The notes under the pieces were generated by a model. The model did no database searches. It saw only the letters and a program-made list of their open reading frames with translations, and was not told where the DNA came from. The position numbers were made by a program, and so were the translations under genes. From contig NW_025062475.1 of the NCBI RefSeq assembly GCF_000002995.4, positions 6,018,187 through 6,082,186 on the forward strand: a DNA stretch of 64,000 nucleotides. Reading direction: 5' to 3'. Each line of letters starts with the position of its first letter. Position 1 is the first letter of the stretch. Shown here one piece after another: positions 25,701 through 38,700 of this stretch. The DNA comes from Brugia malayi (Eukaryota; Nematoda; Chromadorea; Rhabditida; Onchocercidae).

Positions 25701-26145
25701 ATGGATACGAGTTTTTTGGCAATCGTCGTTTAGTGACCATATTTTCGGCACCACATTACTGTGGAGAGTTTGATAATGCAGCTGCAGCGATGAATGTAGC
25801 AGAAGATCTCAGTTGCTCGTTTCACGTATGTTTGTCAACTATTTTTTGGTAGTAAATTAGACAATCAGCTGATAAAAGTATCTTACATACAAAAATATAT
25901 ATAGGACCGTTGGATAATCAACAATTTTCTCTGTATTATTGATAATTCAGTACTCTTAGCTGATATTGCAATATCAGTCCTCAGGTATAAAATTTCCAAA
26001 CTTCAACTACTGGATCCCGAAACGAGCTCTTCATCCTAAACTCTACTATTCCTCTTCGTTCTAATGATCATAATGTTTCCAGGTGTTTAAGCCAACAGCA
26101 AAAGCAGTTCGCATGGCAATGAAACAAAAAGAAAAAGCTGAATAA
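22749..26145 (+). CDS. PP1-type Ser/Thr protein phosphatase catalytic subunit, 341 aa
   Basis: Nine exons: 22749-22796, 23075-23191, 23551-23667, 24408-24570, 24771-24865, 25090-25247, 25492-25621, 25691-25825, 26083-26145, all in phase (1026 nt). All metal and phosphate ligands of the PPP family are present: GDIHGQ (89-94), GDYVDRG (117-123), GNHE (149-152), HGGLSP (His200), RAHQ (273-276). GKQS, GFYEE and [11 protein letters not shown] put it in the PP1 branch. It is divergent: a charged N-terminal extension ([16 protein letters not shown]), [11 protein letters not shown] where PP1 usually has SAPNYC, and a Lys-rich tail. Such divergent PP1 paralogues are common in nematodes, often in the male germline. 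The role is otherwise open. A neighbour on the opposite strand ends 33 bp beyond its stop. Confidence 0.93.
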
Positions 26146-26177
26146 TTGGAAGCAAAACTTTATGAAATTGCTACTCA

Positions 26178-27547
26178 CTACTGCATTTTAAATGAAATAA
26201 GGAACACATTATTCCGTAAATTTTTAAGATACCAGTCGAGTCTGAAAGCAGCTTTCTGAAGATCGGCATGTATTCCATCCACTACGTCTTTGTTGCAATG
26301 AGAAATTCGCTAAAATTTAAAGAGCATTTTTTTCAAAAATGAACGTTTTTTAAGTATTTTGACTTATTTGTTTCCGTTCCAAAATGCTGAATTAGCTAAC
26401 GACGTTGTGCTAACTCAAAAGTAAGTAATTTAAATAAATTTATTACAATTTTCAACTGATAAACTTACATCCTTCACACTCGCACTGAGCCGTATAATTC
26501 AAACAAATTCTTAATTTCTCATAGGGCATTGCGTGATTAAACACGGATATCGGTTGAGTTTTCCAGTGAAAAACTGGTGCCAAATAGATAAATAAGCGGT
26601 CTTTTCGAGGCCTATAATAAATCAATAGAACAGAAGCTATGACTTTTTTGTATGCGAGCAAATGTAGGGCGAAAAGTAGAAATAAATGGAAGAACAGACA
26701 GTTCAGTTCTTTTGATGTACGGATAATCCTCATCCATTTTGAAGGCATTCGTAGGTCTCCGGTAGACTGTTATCGTTGTTGAATTAGTAGTTCGCACAAA
26801 TGGTAGAGCATGCAGCTGACGACCAAACACTATCCCTTGTACCTGAAAAAATGATACCTGGGAATGATAAAAACATGATAATAGAATAAAAGATGTTGAG
26901 AGGAAGTAATTAATTGGATATTAATGACTGCATCCTTTTGTAAAAGATTTGCAGAAGTTACTGGGATGTTACAAACATCGGATGAAACCAATTAATTTGT
27001 TGAAAATTTCTTGAAATCATTGATATCGAAGTTCATAGTAAAAAAGAGACCTGTGATACAAAATAAGCATAATTGTCGCTTGTCGAAATACTGAACGCAA
27101 AAGCGTGATCACCGTGGTTGTACAACGTAAAGCTATGAGATTGAGGTGGACAATCTTTCTGAACTTTTCTCTATTCTGTGAGTTTTTAGTGTGACTTTTA
27201 AAAATAAAAGAAATTTCGAAACAGTATGGAACGAGAAGGTATAAATGAACAGTATTATAATTTGGAAAAGGCTTATTCAAGAGTTTCTCAGAGTGAATTT
27301 TGTATCTCCCATGAAGCTTACATTTCTTGTAAGCAAATATTATTATCTAAATGAGAGACCTTGAGGCTATCACAGAGGTTTAAGGTTGTCAAGAATCGTT
27401 CAGAGTGAGGAGTGAAAAGACCTGCAAATTGAAAGTGAGCCAGTTCTTATCAACTGATGCTAAAATTTCAGGTTCAATGAGTTCCGCATCCGGTTCTTCA
27501 TTAGTCCAGATAAAGCGATCGTTGCTCATGTATGGCGGCATAGTCAT
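26178..27547 (-). CDS. unresolved multi-exon gene, function unknown
   Basis: Exon 1 (27422-27547, ATG at 27547; 42 codons, MTMPPYMSNDRFIWTNEEPD...) joins in phase 0 to exon 2 starting at 26842 (VQGIVFGRQLHALPFVRTT). From there three readings are possible. Reading through stops at 26612 (118 aa). A GTACAT donor at 26720 to an acceptor at 26612 gives a Cys-containing end, ECEGCKFIS, stopping at 26452 (135 aa). A further exon, 26178-26309, has an open frame with strongly protein-like content (KDVVDGIHADLQKAAFRLDW) after a TTTTAG acceptor, but I could not connect it in phase. No family recognised. The two N-terminal exons look coding; the C-terminal structure is uncertain. Confidence 0.5.
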
Positions 27548-28409
27548 CTTTAGACAAAACTATCACTACCTAAATCCTCAGTAGTATGCAACATTACCAG
27601 TAATTAATCGCACAACAGTGCCATCTAAGTGGCTACCGTAGCAATTGTCACTGTGGAAACTTCTTTATTCGAAAACATTATTCCTTAGCGGTTTACATTT
27701 TAATAAAATTTTAAGTTTTTGTATACGATTTAACATATTATTCACTTGAAGAACGTAGCCACTGAGGAAAAATCCTTCTTACCTTTTCCAAGAATGAAGG
27801 GAGAGATGAAAGATAGCAACCGATCACAAAATAATCCTGTTGAAAGAGTAGGATTTAAGCCAATTAAGAAAGTAAAAATTCAAAAAAAACTGGACCGGAA
27901 ATAACTCAAATTTGAATTAAAAAGACTGCTTATTCGGTATGTTCTAATTTGAATAAATATTCACGTCAAGGAAGTGCTTCGAATTAAAATTAATTAAGTG
28001 GCTCTCAAAGGTTCTCTAACTGTCCTTTCTCTGTTTGAGTGAAATTGTCCCAATGTTTCAAAGTTGACAGCTCCTCACAACCACATAAAGACCAACCAGC
28101 ATTGTTCCTCTGAAGGACGGACGGTCCTTCGTATTTTATATTTCACGGTTTGCAGGTATCATTGCTAACGTGTTTCTTACTGTTGGTCTTGTGGGGATGC
28201 TGATGGGCTTAGGCACAGGAGGGAAAAGGGTGGTGTATTTGAGGGAGTGCGGATGCTGAGATTTAAATTAAGGTGGAATTTCGAAATAAAGAGAAGTTGG
28301 TTGTGTGCTTGATCACAGTTTCGATAAAATGAGAAAAGTTCACTACACTTATTGAATGATGACTGTTTGATATAGTAATCATTTCAAAGTCTAATCCCTT
28401 TCAGCGCGA
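27548..28409. promoter_or_regulatory. divergent intergenic region upstream of SPOUT1 cluster
   Basis: 862 bp between the minus-strand unknown gene and SPOUT1. It contains a relatively GC-rich patch (about 28080-28260). Its last bases are CCTTTCAG five bases before the SPOUT1 ATG, a likely spliced-leader acceptor. Confidence 0.45.
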
Positions 28410-31303
28410 ATGTCGGAAGAAATAATAAACGATAATGGTAAGGAACGACTGAAGAAGCGAAATGGAAATATGTTCAAGAGAAAAAAGGAATTGTCATGGC
28501 GAAAGAGTAAGTTAGAGTTACTTTTTGAATTTTTAATGGAGGATCATAAAGTATTTAATGTGCATAGGTCATTAACAGTCACAAGCATACTGAGCTGTGG
28601 TGATGTGGAAAGGTGCATGATAAACGTGGCATTTTCATATTAATTTGACACAAGCATAAAAGGAATATTGTTGGTATGACACTCTATGCGGTTGGCTATA
28701 CTGACTTACTGACTGTCAATTTTTTTTTTCTTTTTGATTATCAATATCAGAAAAAGCTGCGATGAAGCAATTTCGTGAAGATATATTGTTGGAACAATTA
28801 ATTCGAAAGCCTGAAGTTAGTAATGCTTTAGTAGCGGATACGAACGATGTCGGCATGAATAAAATCAGGAATAATGGTAAGTTTAACAAGCATGGGAGTA
28901 TTCCATAAGCATTTTCAATATTACTGCATTTAATTTCATTCATGCATAGGTCTGGCATTCAGTTTCATTCATCCATCAATTTTTATTCTTAATGCTTTTT
29001 ATAAATGACATTTAGTTGAAAGTATGGCGAATTTTTGTATTAATAATGTAATGTCATTAAATTATTTCTTAAACTCTTAAATAACAGTTACTAAATGAAC
29101 TGAATTAATAGATGTTCTGCTTCGTATTTATCACTTAAAATTATTACTATTATTCGTTTTACTTATTATGCAGCACGATGGTTTTTTACTGACTCAGTCA
29201 TTTCAGGAAAATTTGTGATGTTAAGCATAGCACTTCCTGGATCAATATTGAATAATGCGCAAAGTCCAGAGCTAAGGACTTATCTTGCTGGACAGGTAAA
29301 TATATTCCAGTTTTATCTATTAGTTGGTAAGTGTTATCATCTGTTACTGCTCGTATCATGTCACAGTTATTTTTATTTATTTCTAGAGAGATATCATTTT
29401 TGCTAAGTTAATTTTAAACCCATTAATATTTGCACATTTACCTCATACTGAATATATTTAGTGACATGTATTCCAGGTCTAGTGGATCTCTTAACTGAGA
29501 ATCCTTATAATGTATGATATTAAAAATCCTAAATAACATTATTTTTGATTTTCAGTGGATATAAATCACATTGCTTGAAAAATATGGGGGATAATAGCGC
29601 AATCATTTGAAGCTCATTTAAGTGATGCAAATTACAGATAGCGCGTTCGGCTGCGGTATTCTGTATAGATGAGATTGTTGTTTATGATGAGACAGCTCGA
29701 ATGAAATCACAGTTGGTTTATTTTCTCATCCAAGTTTGACGGTTCATAAAATCGACTCAGAGTTGTTTTGTAAAAGATTTTTACATTCAGATTTGTTATT
29801 TAGGCAGCGCGAAGATTACTGCAACGGACAATGGTATCCAGATTTGCCTGTTCATAGTGGCAATGTGGAATGTAACTTTCACCTGGCAAAAATCTTGGAA
29901 TTTATGGATTGTCCACAGTACTTGCGGAAAACTTTATTTCCCCTTCAAAAAACTTTAAAATATGCTGGTAAATGCTGTTTTTAAAGCTTAAGCTCTCAAA
30001 GAAATTTTTTTTAACTGATTATCAACTAAATTTTTATCACATTCAGGTATTCTTAATCCGTTGGATTGTCCTCATCATCTGCGTGCATCAGATTTGAGTG
30101 TCCCATATAGAGAAGGTGTTGTTCTGGATAAGCCAATAAAAGCAGGTCGTGGACCTATTTGTAACGTCGGTTTGTACAAAGTTTGTTAATTTTTTGACAT
30201 TAAATGAAGTGTTACTACTCTTTTCTATAGTAATGTGAGATGAACTTTTCTTTGATATTGTGATTTAAATTTGTATATTGTTTTGCCGTGAAATTATAGC
30301 AAGTTATATTTTTAATTTAGGAAGTCCAAATTAATGAGGATGTCACACTTAAAACTGGAACTCGCGTTACCGTAAAAATATTGGACATTTACTCGGGTAT
30401 TCGTATTTCTTCACGTTTTATGTTATCTCCAGCCTGTTAAGGAGGCGTCATTTCAAAATAATTATGAAAGGAACCAAGGAAAGACGAAGCAATCAGCGAA
30501 TTTTGCCCAGTTTTTGGTCTTGGCAGTTTCAACGTCCCATTAAAAACGGCTGGTATACGAAGTAATTTTCAGACAACTCGAAAATCATTGGAAAGCTGAA
30601 ATGACATTTAGTAATAAATGAGGGAAATAAATGGGATATCAGTAGAAGAAATGTAGTAAAAATTTTTCTCCTTGCAGAAAGAAAGCGATATCATGGGTGC
30701 TTGGTGAATTCTAAACAAATAAAGCAAGAAGCTGGATTATACTGGGGCTATAAAGTACGCCTTGCACTAAGCCTTTATGATGCATTGAATGCTGAGGAAT
30801 ATGATGTTATCATAGGAACATCAGAACGGGGGAAACCAGTGAGCAAATTTGAAATGTCATTTTCTGGAAAAAAGTGAGTTTTTATATTCCATAATGTAAT
30901 ATAAACATTACAATTGTTCTAGAAGGAACTTTTTATTTCGAATACAGGTTTTCATTTTTAAATTTTGTATTGAAGAAATTGTGGCATGATCCTTGATAAG
31001 TGTTTCTTGATGTGTTATATCTAAAGGCCTTAAACATTAAGTGAGTAATAGTGCAAAAATAATTATATGGACTTTTTGTGATTTAAATATTTTTTCAGCC
31101 GAATTTTAATCGTTTTTGGTGGGCTGGAAGGGTTAGAGACAGCCGTAGAAGCTGATAAAAATATCAATTGTTCAACTCCTGAAGAACTTTTTGAACATTA
31201 CCTGAACGTTGTACCTGGACAAGGAAGTCGAATCATCCGAACGGAAGAAGCAATACCAATAACCTTAGCCACACTGAGACCTATGATTTGTACTGATTTA
31301 TGA
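28410..31303 (+). CDS. SPOUT-domain RNA methyltransferase SPOUT1 (C9orf114/CENP-32), 386 aa
   Basis: Nine exons: 28410-28506, 28751-28876, 29207-29295, 29638-29711, 29804-29967, 30047-30180, 30321-30396, 30678-30873, 31099-31303, all phase-consistent. A Lys/Arg-rich N-terminal segment (GKERLKKRNGN, FKRKKELSWRK) precedes the SPOUT fold. Diagnostic family segments are SIALPGSILNNAQSPELRTY (about residue 80), FMDCPQYLRKTLFP, GILNPLDCPHHLR, YREGVVLDKP, EAGLYWGYKVRLA and the knot region VPGQGSRIIRTEEA, which binds S-adenosylmethionine. An OB-like insertion (RVTVKILDIYSG) is present as in the human protein. Known role: RNA uridine methyltransferase linked to spindle and kinetochore integrity. It is the first gene of a three-gene same-strand cluster, with 281 bp to the next ATG. 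Confidence 0.93.
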
Positions 31304-31584
31304 ATTTTTTTATTTTTGGAAGATAGTTTGAAAGTGATAATAATATTCTTGTTGTCTACTCTGGTTGTTTTGAAGAAATGGTAAAATTTAACATTATGTT
31401 GAATGTTTTTCATGAACTTGAAGAATCTCAAGTCTGTTAAAATATCTGGTGAGATTCTAATTTACTAATAACCATTTGAAATTTCCCAAAATCGGTCTTC
31501 TTAAAATCTGTAGAGTGTTTGTGTCCTGAGTTTTATATTAGGTTATTGTATGCGTATTTTCTGACAAGATTTTGTAGTTTTTCC

Positions 31585-34500
31585 ATGTTGGCGCGACGAT
31601 GTTTTATTGTCGACATTCTCAAACCTTTTCAACAGAAATGGACAAGTTTTGGGGATTATGCAGTAAGTTGATTTTTGTGAGATAAAGCTTTGTAAGGAAA
31701 TTTATGCTCAGTTGGTAAGTGGAAGTACGCTATCGTTTATGTTAATATGACTTATTTTAGCATCATTGCTCCTGATAACGCTTACCCTGGGTGCATGGTA
31801 ACTCATTGTACAGTATTTCAAAGGCACATTTATATGTAGAAAAGAAGCATTTATTTAATGTGGGAGGGTTTTATCGATTGGCAAATCCGTTCTAAAAGTC
31901 TGTCGTTTTATTCGTGGCCGCTTCCATATTAATCAGTTGGCGGATTTAATTGTAAGAAAACCAAACTACAATGTGATGGTGCTGGTTGTTGGGAAATACA
32001 ATATTTTTGGGAATACTTTGCGCCGTGTAAGCTAACTTATTTTGCATATGCTTTTACTTGTGTATTATGACTTGGCACAAATAAAAGTTTTTTTGAATTT
32101 GATTGGACCAAAATTCATTCAGATCATTTAAATAGCCCATTCTTCTAAACATGGTACAAATGTATGGAGTACTTTTTGAGTCACTATTTTTAATATATAG
32201 CCATTTTAAACTTAAACATACAATGAATTTTCATTTGATCAAGTTATCTGAAATTGCAGTCGAAACTTTCTTTTTGACATAATCCGTTAATAACTAAAGG
32301 CTATTATTTGTTGCAGGGTTATGCTACTGCGAGTGTCAATGATACTAAACAAGGCGTGCCGAAGTTTACTCTTCGTTACTTTTATAAACTGTTCAAATGG
32401 ATGACAGTGGGTTTTGTTGCTGGCAGTAGTACCATCTTTTTATATAATTTGTTTGTTCCAGATTTTCGTGAATTACAAGATGAGAAGCATTATTATTCTG
32501 ATTGGAAGGTAAAGTTATTTACTTAACAGGGACTTTAATTTTCATACAGATGCGGTTCAGTGTCTCAACTTTATACGAGCTTAATTCAACTTTGTACGGT
32601 TATCGTATTTCATCATAAGTTTTAGGTGCCATACAATGTGCAATAAGCAAATTCCATTTAAAATTGACGGTGAAGATTAGAACATTGTCGTGAATTTGAA
32701 TTAACTTTTTGTTCAGAAGAGTATCAGAAGAGTAGATGATTTAGGTTAGTTAAGTTTACTTGACTTACTTTAAGTTTGTAGAACTTGAACTGAACCTTTT
32801 GTTTCTTATCTGCAAGCGAGATCGACCCAGTATGATTTATTTTCTTTATAAATGTGATTCGATTCAACAAATATGTAGTCGAATAATTGAAACAGCTAAG
32901 GAATAAAATGGTAATGTTGAAGAAGAGGAAGAGAAGACGGCCCCCGATTCTTTCTTTTCTGTTGAATCATTAAAGAAGATTTTTAAGAATGTAGGAAATG
33001 GGTTGGCTTAGCAGATTAACATTTACAATGAAGACAGATGTACATTTACTACTTGAGGTTTAGATAAAGGATTCATTGTTTTAAAAGAATGGGTCATAAT
33101 AAAGGAATAACAAATTGGTTTATAATAATAAATCATTAGCATTATTCTAAACACTTAATGTATAATAAAAATTTTGATGTATAATAATGTGTAATAAAAA
33201 TATATAAAAACACTTAATGTATAATAAAAAAGGTTTTCCAAACATAATCTATGAATTGTTTTCAAACAACCCAACATTATTTGGATAAATTGCAATAAGT
33301 TTAGGTTATATTGCGATTCTAAAAATTTGAATCATTTTTAAAGTTTAAAGAACTCCAGTGAAAACATTTAGAGAGTTGGGAACAGAAAATAGATTAAAGA
33401 AGCGGGTTCATCAGGTTAATGTGAACTAAAATTAGACCTAGTTTTAAGATCATTTGAAAATATTGCTCATGTTTGAAATGTCGAAAGTATCATCAAGTTA
33501 ATGTGTTCTTAGTTTTTTTTTTTTTTTTTTTTGTGCTATTTCTTTCATTTTGTAATAACACCAGAAAGTCAATTTAAATAAAAAAGTAGAAATCATTTCA
33601 GTTGCGTGCGTATTCTTCTCTACCGCTGAATACACTTTCACATTTTGCCGGCGGCCTAGCTAAAGTATATATTCCAGTGTGGTTACGACCCAAAATATTC
33701 AGTTAGTTAACTTTTTTCTTTATCTTGAAGTGGATTTTTTAGTTTTTTTATTTCTGGGTTGTAGAATGTAACAGTTTTCCGTGGGAGAGCAAATAATAAT
33801 GTGTAATGGAGAAAAAGTTGACAGTAATGAGAAAAATACCAAAAGAGCCATTTAAAGGTAAGAAACTTTTTATTTTTAAGATATCTATGTTCGAGTATAT
33901 GATTGCCGAATGGATGAAGCCGAAGTGAATGATTTATCAGCCTATCCGACGTTAGCAGCATTTTTTAATAGATCACTAAAACCTACAGTCAGGCCTATCA
34001 GTGATGCAGACTTGGTTCGTCGTTCTCGCCATATGTTATTTTCTTAACAAAAAAAAAAGCATTAATATCGGAAAATAATGCAAGAAGGTTTTTTCATAAT
34101 TTATCAAAATTTATAGTATTATTAGAACTTTTTTTAGCAATCTGATTTATTTTCTTTGCAGGTATCTCCAGCTGACGGAGTTGTGATTCATTACGGAAAA
34201 GTGAAGGAGGGACGTGTTGAGTTTGTAAAAGGCCATGATTATGATATCACCGAATTTTTAGGACCATTGAATATTAAAAATAAAAAAGTGAATTTTATGT
34301 TAATCAGTTTTTTTTTTTTTCTTTAGTAAAATGGCGATATTGTTCTAGTAGAAGATTTTTGCACTGATTTGAGGTATTCTAATGATTCATAACTGTAAAA
34401 TAATGTAGGAAGGACACGAGCTTTATCAAGTGGTTCTTTACCTCGCTCCTGGCAATTATCACGGATTTCATGCTCCTGCAAAGTGGGTGGCAAATGAGGA

Positions 34501-35367
34501 AATACATTTTCCCGGCAAGTTCACATTCCATTTCCGGAATTTACAGCTTTAAGGGAAAATCTTTATTGTCTTTTGTGTGGTTTTTTTTTCATTATTTTAT
34601 AATGCACCGTTATATTTTTTTTTTTATAGGATTATTATTGTCTGTACGACCAACATTTCTATATCGCATGCCACATTTGTTTTGTATCAATGAACGAGTT
34701 GTTTTGAAAGGATCCTGGAAGCATGGCTTTTTTTCATTGTGCGCAGTCGCAGCCACAAATGTTGGAAATATTTCAATAGACGCAGTACGTCGGAATTTCA
34801 ATATGAATTTCTTCATATCTCTCACTTTTTTTTTTTAATTTCATGAATTGAACTTCTTTTACTAAAATACTGGCAATTTTGGTTTTTTTTTTTTAGAGAT
34901 TGGAAAAAATGGTATTCATAATCGGAGAATATACTTCCATTCCCCAGCATTTTCATTTTTATTTGTTCAGTTTAGGATCCGTTGCTTCACACAAATACCA
35001 AACGCTTACGGAAAGAGATTTCCAAAGCAGTGCCAATAATTGCAGAACTGGAACATGCATATCGGCCTGGCGATAAAGTTGGAGAGTTTCGGCTGGGATC
35101 AACGATTGTTTTGGTAAATTTTTTTTCTGTTTATTCTTTCCGGTTCGGTTGCTTAGATAAATGTTGAATTATATATTTTTCTTCCTTTTTAGTTAAGTAT
35201 TCTATGAATATCCAGAAAAAAGTTTAAAAAAAACGTCATTAAGCTTTTTTTCAGCGCTTAATTACTGTGTTTTGCAGATTTTCGAAGCTCCTTCAACTGT
35301 ACAGTTTGCTGTTCGCGCTGGTGATAATTTACGCTACGGCCAAAGTCTTGTTGTAAATGGTTTTTGA
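31585..35367 (+). CDS. psd-1: mitochondrial phosphatidylserine decarboxylase, 372 aa
   Basis: Converts phosphatidylserine to phosphatidylethanolamine at the inner mitochondrial membrane. Nine exons: 31585-31662, 32317-32508, 33602-33701, 33881-34014, 34162-34287, 34409-34514, 34630-34784, 34976-35113, 35278-35367. The start ([12 protein letters not shown]) is basic and hydrophobic like a matrix-targeting signal. One membrane segment follows ([19 protein letters not shown], about residues 50-70). The active site is intact: SPADG (Asp173), APGNYHGFH (His228) and LGST (337-340), where self-cleavage before Ser339 forms the pyruvoyl group. Intron 6 starts with GC (GCAAGT at 34515), and exon 4 uses a TTTTTAAG acceptor. 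A TTTTGTAG lies seven bases before the ATG, as expected for a downstream operon gene. Confidence 0.95.
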
Positions 35368-35762
35368 ACTACGTTTTAATATGTTTTGATGTTTGAAATG
35401 CTTGTACCGCATCTTACAAAGCTGGTGTTTCGTGTGATCAGTATCATTTTTATAAGTACTGGTCAATTTTTTTTTTTTTTTGCAGTTTGTATCTTCTGTT
35501 ATTTTGTGAATTATAAAGATGTTCTAAACGTTCATATATTTTTTTTTAAGATAGGGTTGAACTTTAATCATTTTGTTATATTTACAAATATATTCTTGCC
35601 AACACATTGCTTGTAGTGATGCTTACAATTTGTTGTATTATACAATTCTTTTTTCTTTTTGATGGCGTGGAGAGTTTTATTTCTTGTGTTTTCAAGAATT
35701 AGTTCGCTATCATTTCGTTGCCGAAAACTTATAAATTATAATGTTCATTTTATTGTTTTAGG
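35368..35762. other. spacer between psd-1 and seryl-tRNA synthetase
   Basis: 395 bp, T-rich, ending TGTTTTAG one base before the synthetase ATG. That is a strong trans-splice acceptor and consistent with an operon junction. Confidence 0.55.
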
Positions 35763-38700
35763 ATGGTTCTAGACATTGATTTGTTTCGAGAAGAGAAAGG
35801 CGGTGATCCGGAACTGGTACGAGATTCGCAACGAAAACGATATAAGGATGTCAAACTTGTTGACGACGTTATTGATTATGATCAACGATGGAGAAGAGGT
35901 AGGGGAGAATTTTGTACTGAATAAAATTCAAATTGCGTATACGTCATTTGCGTTTCTGAAATTTTTAGTATGCATCATCATTTTTAAAGGAGCTGTTTTT
36001 TTTTTTTTTTTTTTTTTTAGATTTATTTCAGGTTAAAAAGCTGTTTTGAAATAGAAAGGTAAAATAAAATTCTGTAACATAAAACCTATTGACTAGCTTC
36101 TAGAAGCTAAAGGACTTCTGTCTTTAGAAAATGCGATTATTTTCTTTAATATGTTTGAACATTATTTATACGTTTTTTGTTAATCGAAGTTGAAGGGATA
36201 GCACTAGTAGGAGAACAATGTTGTTATGCGTCATGCCGTATGTTTCCTTCTTATATTTAATTTTTCTTCAACTTAAACCATTGAGAACAAGTAATAGATA
36301 AACTATAGTGAAACACAACCAAAAAGTTAAAGACTGTCGAAAACCATATGTACTTAAAGTTAAAACTTTTTTAAAAAATCTGTTTTTCATGTATTTCGAA
36401 AAGTGGTTCTATATATAGTATTATCGGCGATATGAGGGGTGGGAAATATTAAATCTAGTGAAATTAGCTTTTCGAAATATAAGAAAATTTCAAGATTGTT
36501 TCTTGATAAGATCGTTGAATATTCGAAATTAGTGAATAACTCAAGGTGGCAAAAATTCCATTTTTGATGTATATATTTAATTTTCAGCGCTCTAATAGGG
36601 GATGGATTATGGACGGCAAGACTTGCTAACTGATATTTGGTCTCGTTTCATTAAGGCATTTTGTTTAAAAAATCCTTGATTTCTCAAAATGTAATTGTTT
36701 AATTACATTTTCCAGATCGTTTTTCCACAGATAATTTCAACAGGTTGATCAATTTATGCAGCAAAGTCATTGGAGAAAAAATGAAGGCACGTTGTATTAT
36801 TTATTTGGTGCTCAATAGTGTTGTCGTTATCAATATGAACAGTGAAGATTTTAGAAAAAAGAATCAGTAGCTGATGATAATACCGTACCAATCGATTATA
36901 TGGAACGCCTAGAAGCACTTTGTGCTGATGACATAAAGGTGGCAATCCTTTAATTTAATTTGCATTTATATTACAACAGTTGTTTCCGTTATTGCCATAA
37001 TTTATATTTACTTATAGCAATATACTTATTGTGATAATTTATTCGATGGGATATGAAACAAATTTATAAATAACTCTTTAACAAGTTGCGAACTTTCTTG
37101 TTTTGTTTAAACACATTTTCATTATTTAACTTTATTTTCAGGGTTTGAAAATATCACAAATCAAAAAACTAAAGAATACAATTGATCAGAAGCTGGTGGA
37201 AAAAAGGAGAGAAATGGAGAAGCTTGAAGCAAAACGCCATCAAAGGCTTATTCAGATAGGCAACATTATACATCCCACGGTGCCGGTCAGTGATAACGAA
37301 GACAATAATAGAGTGGAGAAGACTTTTGGTGACATCAAAACTAAAAAGAAATACTCACATGTAGGTTAATTAAAATTAAACTACTTGAGAGCATTATTAT
37401 TGGCGTGCGTCACATGGTCTTTTAAATGAATGCTTAGTTTGAGTTATTTCTCAAATTATAATTTACGTTTTCGTAAGAAAGACGTTTTGTAACAAGTCAT
37501 ATATAGATTTCTATCTCTGAGTGATATTCCTCAAAAATTGATTTCCATGCTGTTATAGTATTTCATAACCCTACTTATTTATTTTGCGTAATTACTTTAT
37601 TTTTCATATTTCAGATAGATCTTTGTATGATGATTGATGGGTTTGATGGTGATCGTGGAACTTCTGTCGCTGGTGGTCGCGGTTATTTTTTGAAAGTTCG
37701 CTTATTTCATTGTTAATATTGATTCAAGTTTTTTTTTTCTTCTCTGTAGAAGGTTTTGCGACCATACTTGCTTTATTTAGGGTCCGTTAGTATTTTTGGA
37801 GCAAGCAGTTATCAATTTTGCTTTACAAATGCTACACTGTAAAGGCTTCATTGCGCTTTACACTCCATTCTTCATGCGTAAAGAAGTGATGCAAGAAGTG
37901 GCACAACTTAATCAGTTTGATCAGGAGTTATACAAGGTGTCTTTTAAAATAATAGCCATGCCGCTTTTAATTTCTAATTCTTTTGTCTTTTTCCAGTAAT
38001 ACATAGCACTGTAACAGGTTACTGGGAAAAGTTCTGAAGTTATCGGCGACGAAACCAATGACGAGAAATACCTCATAGCTACATCCGAGCAGCCAATTGC
38101 AGCTTATCACCGAAACGAATGGATTAGTGAAGCTGACTTGCCAATTAAATATGCCGGCATATCGTCTTGTTTCCGCCAAGAGGTAGGCACATTTTTTGAC
38201 GCCATGCAAGATCCCACAGTTTTACTCGATCTAGAACTTGTAGGTTGGAAGTCATGGGCGAGATACTCGTGGTATGTTTCGAGTACATCAATTTGAAAAA
38301 GTTGAGCAATTTGTCATATGTTCTCCATATGATGATGAAAGTTGGAGAATACTTGATGAGGTAAATTTTCTTTTTTTTCGTGTTGAAATGATAGATCTAC
38401 CAATTTTGAGCTACAAATATCGTTGTGTGAATACAAATAATAGCATTAGCATTTTATGGCGTTAAAAAATTCCTGCAAATGAAAGGATTTTGTGGACAGT
38501 TTGCAACTGGTTCAGCGAACATTGCAAAAATAAGTTTTGATAGTGACATAATTGAGTGGTTGTTTTTTATTTAAATTCTGAGTATGAAACCTCTTAAATT
38601 ATCATACAGTAATTGTTTAAAGGAATCTTAAATTACCATACAGAATGATAAGTGAGTATTAAAAAATTTCGAATTTCGTTTCTTATATTAACAACAGAAA

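Noticed and set aside
25573..25773. Open frame overlapping PP1 exons 7-8 in another reading frame
   Set aside because: Shadow of the PP1 coding exons, which carry all catalytic motifs in the correct frame.
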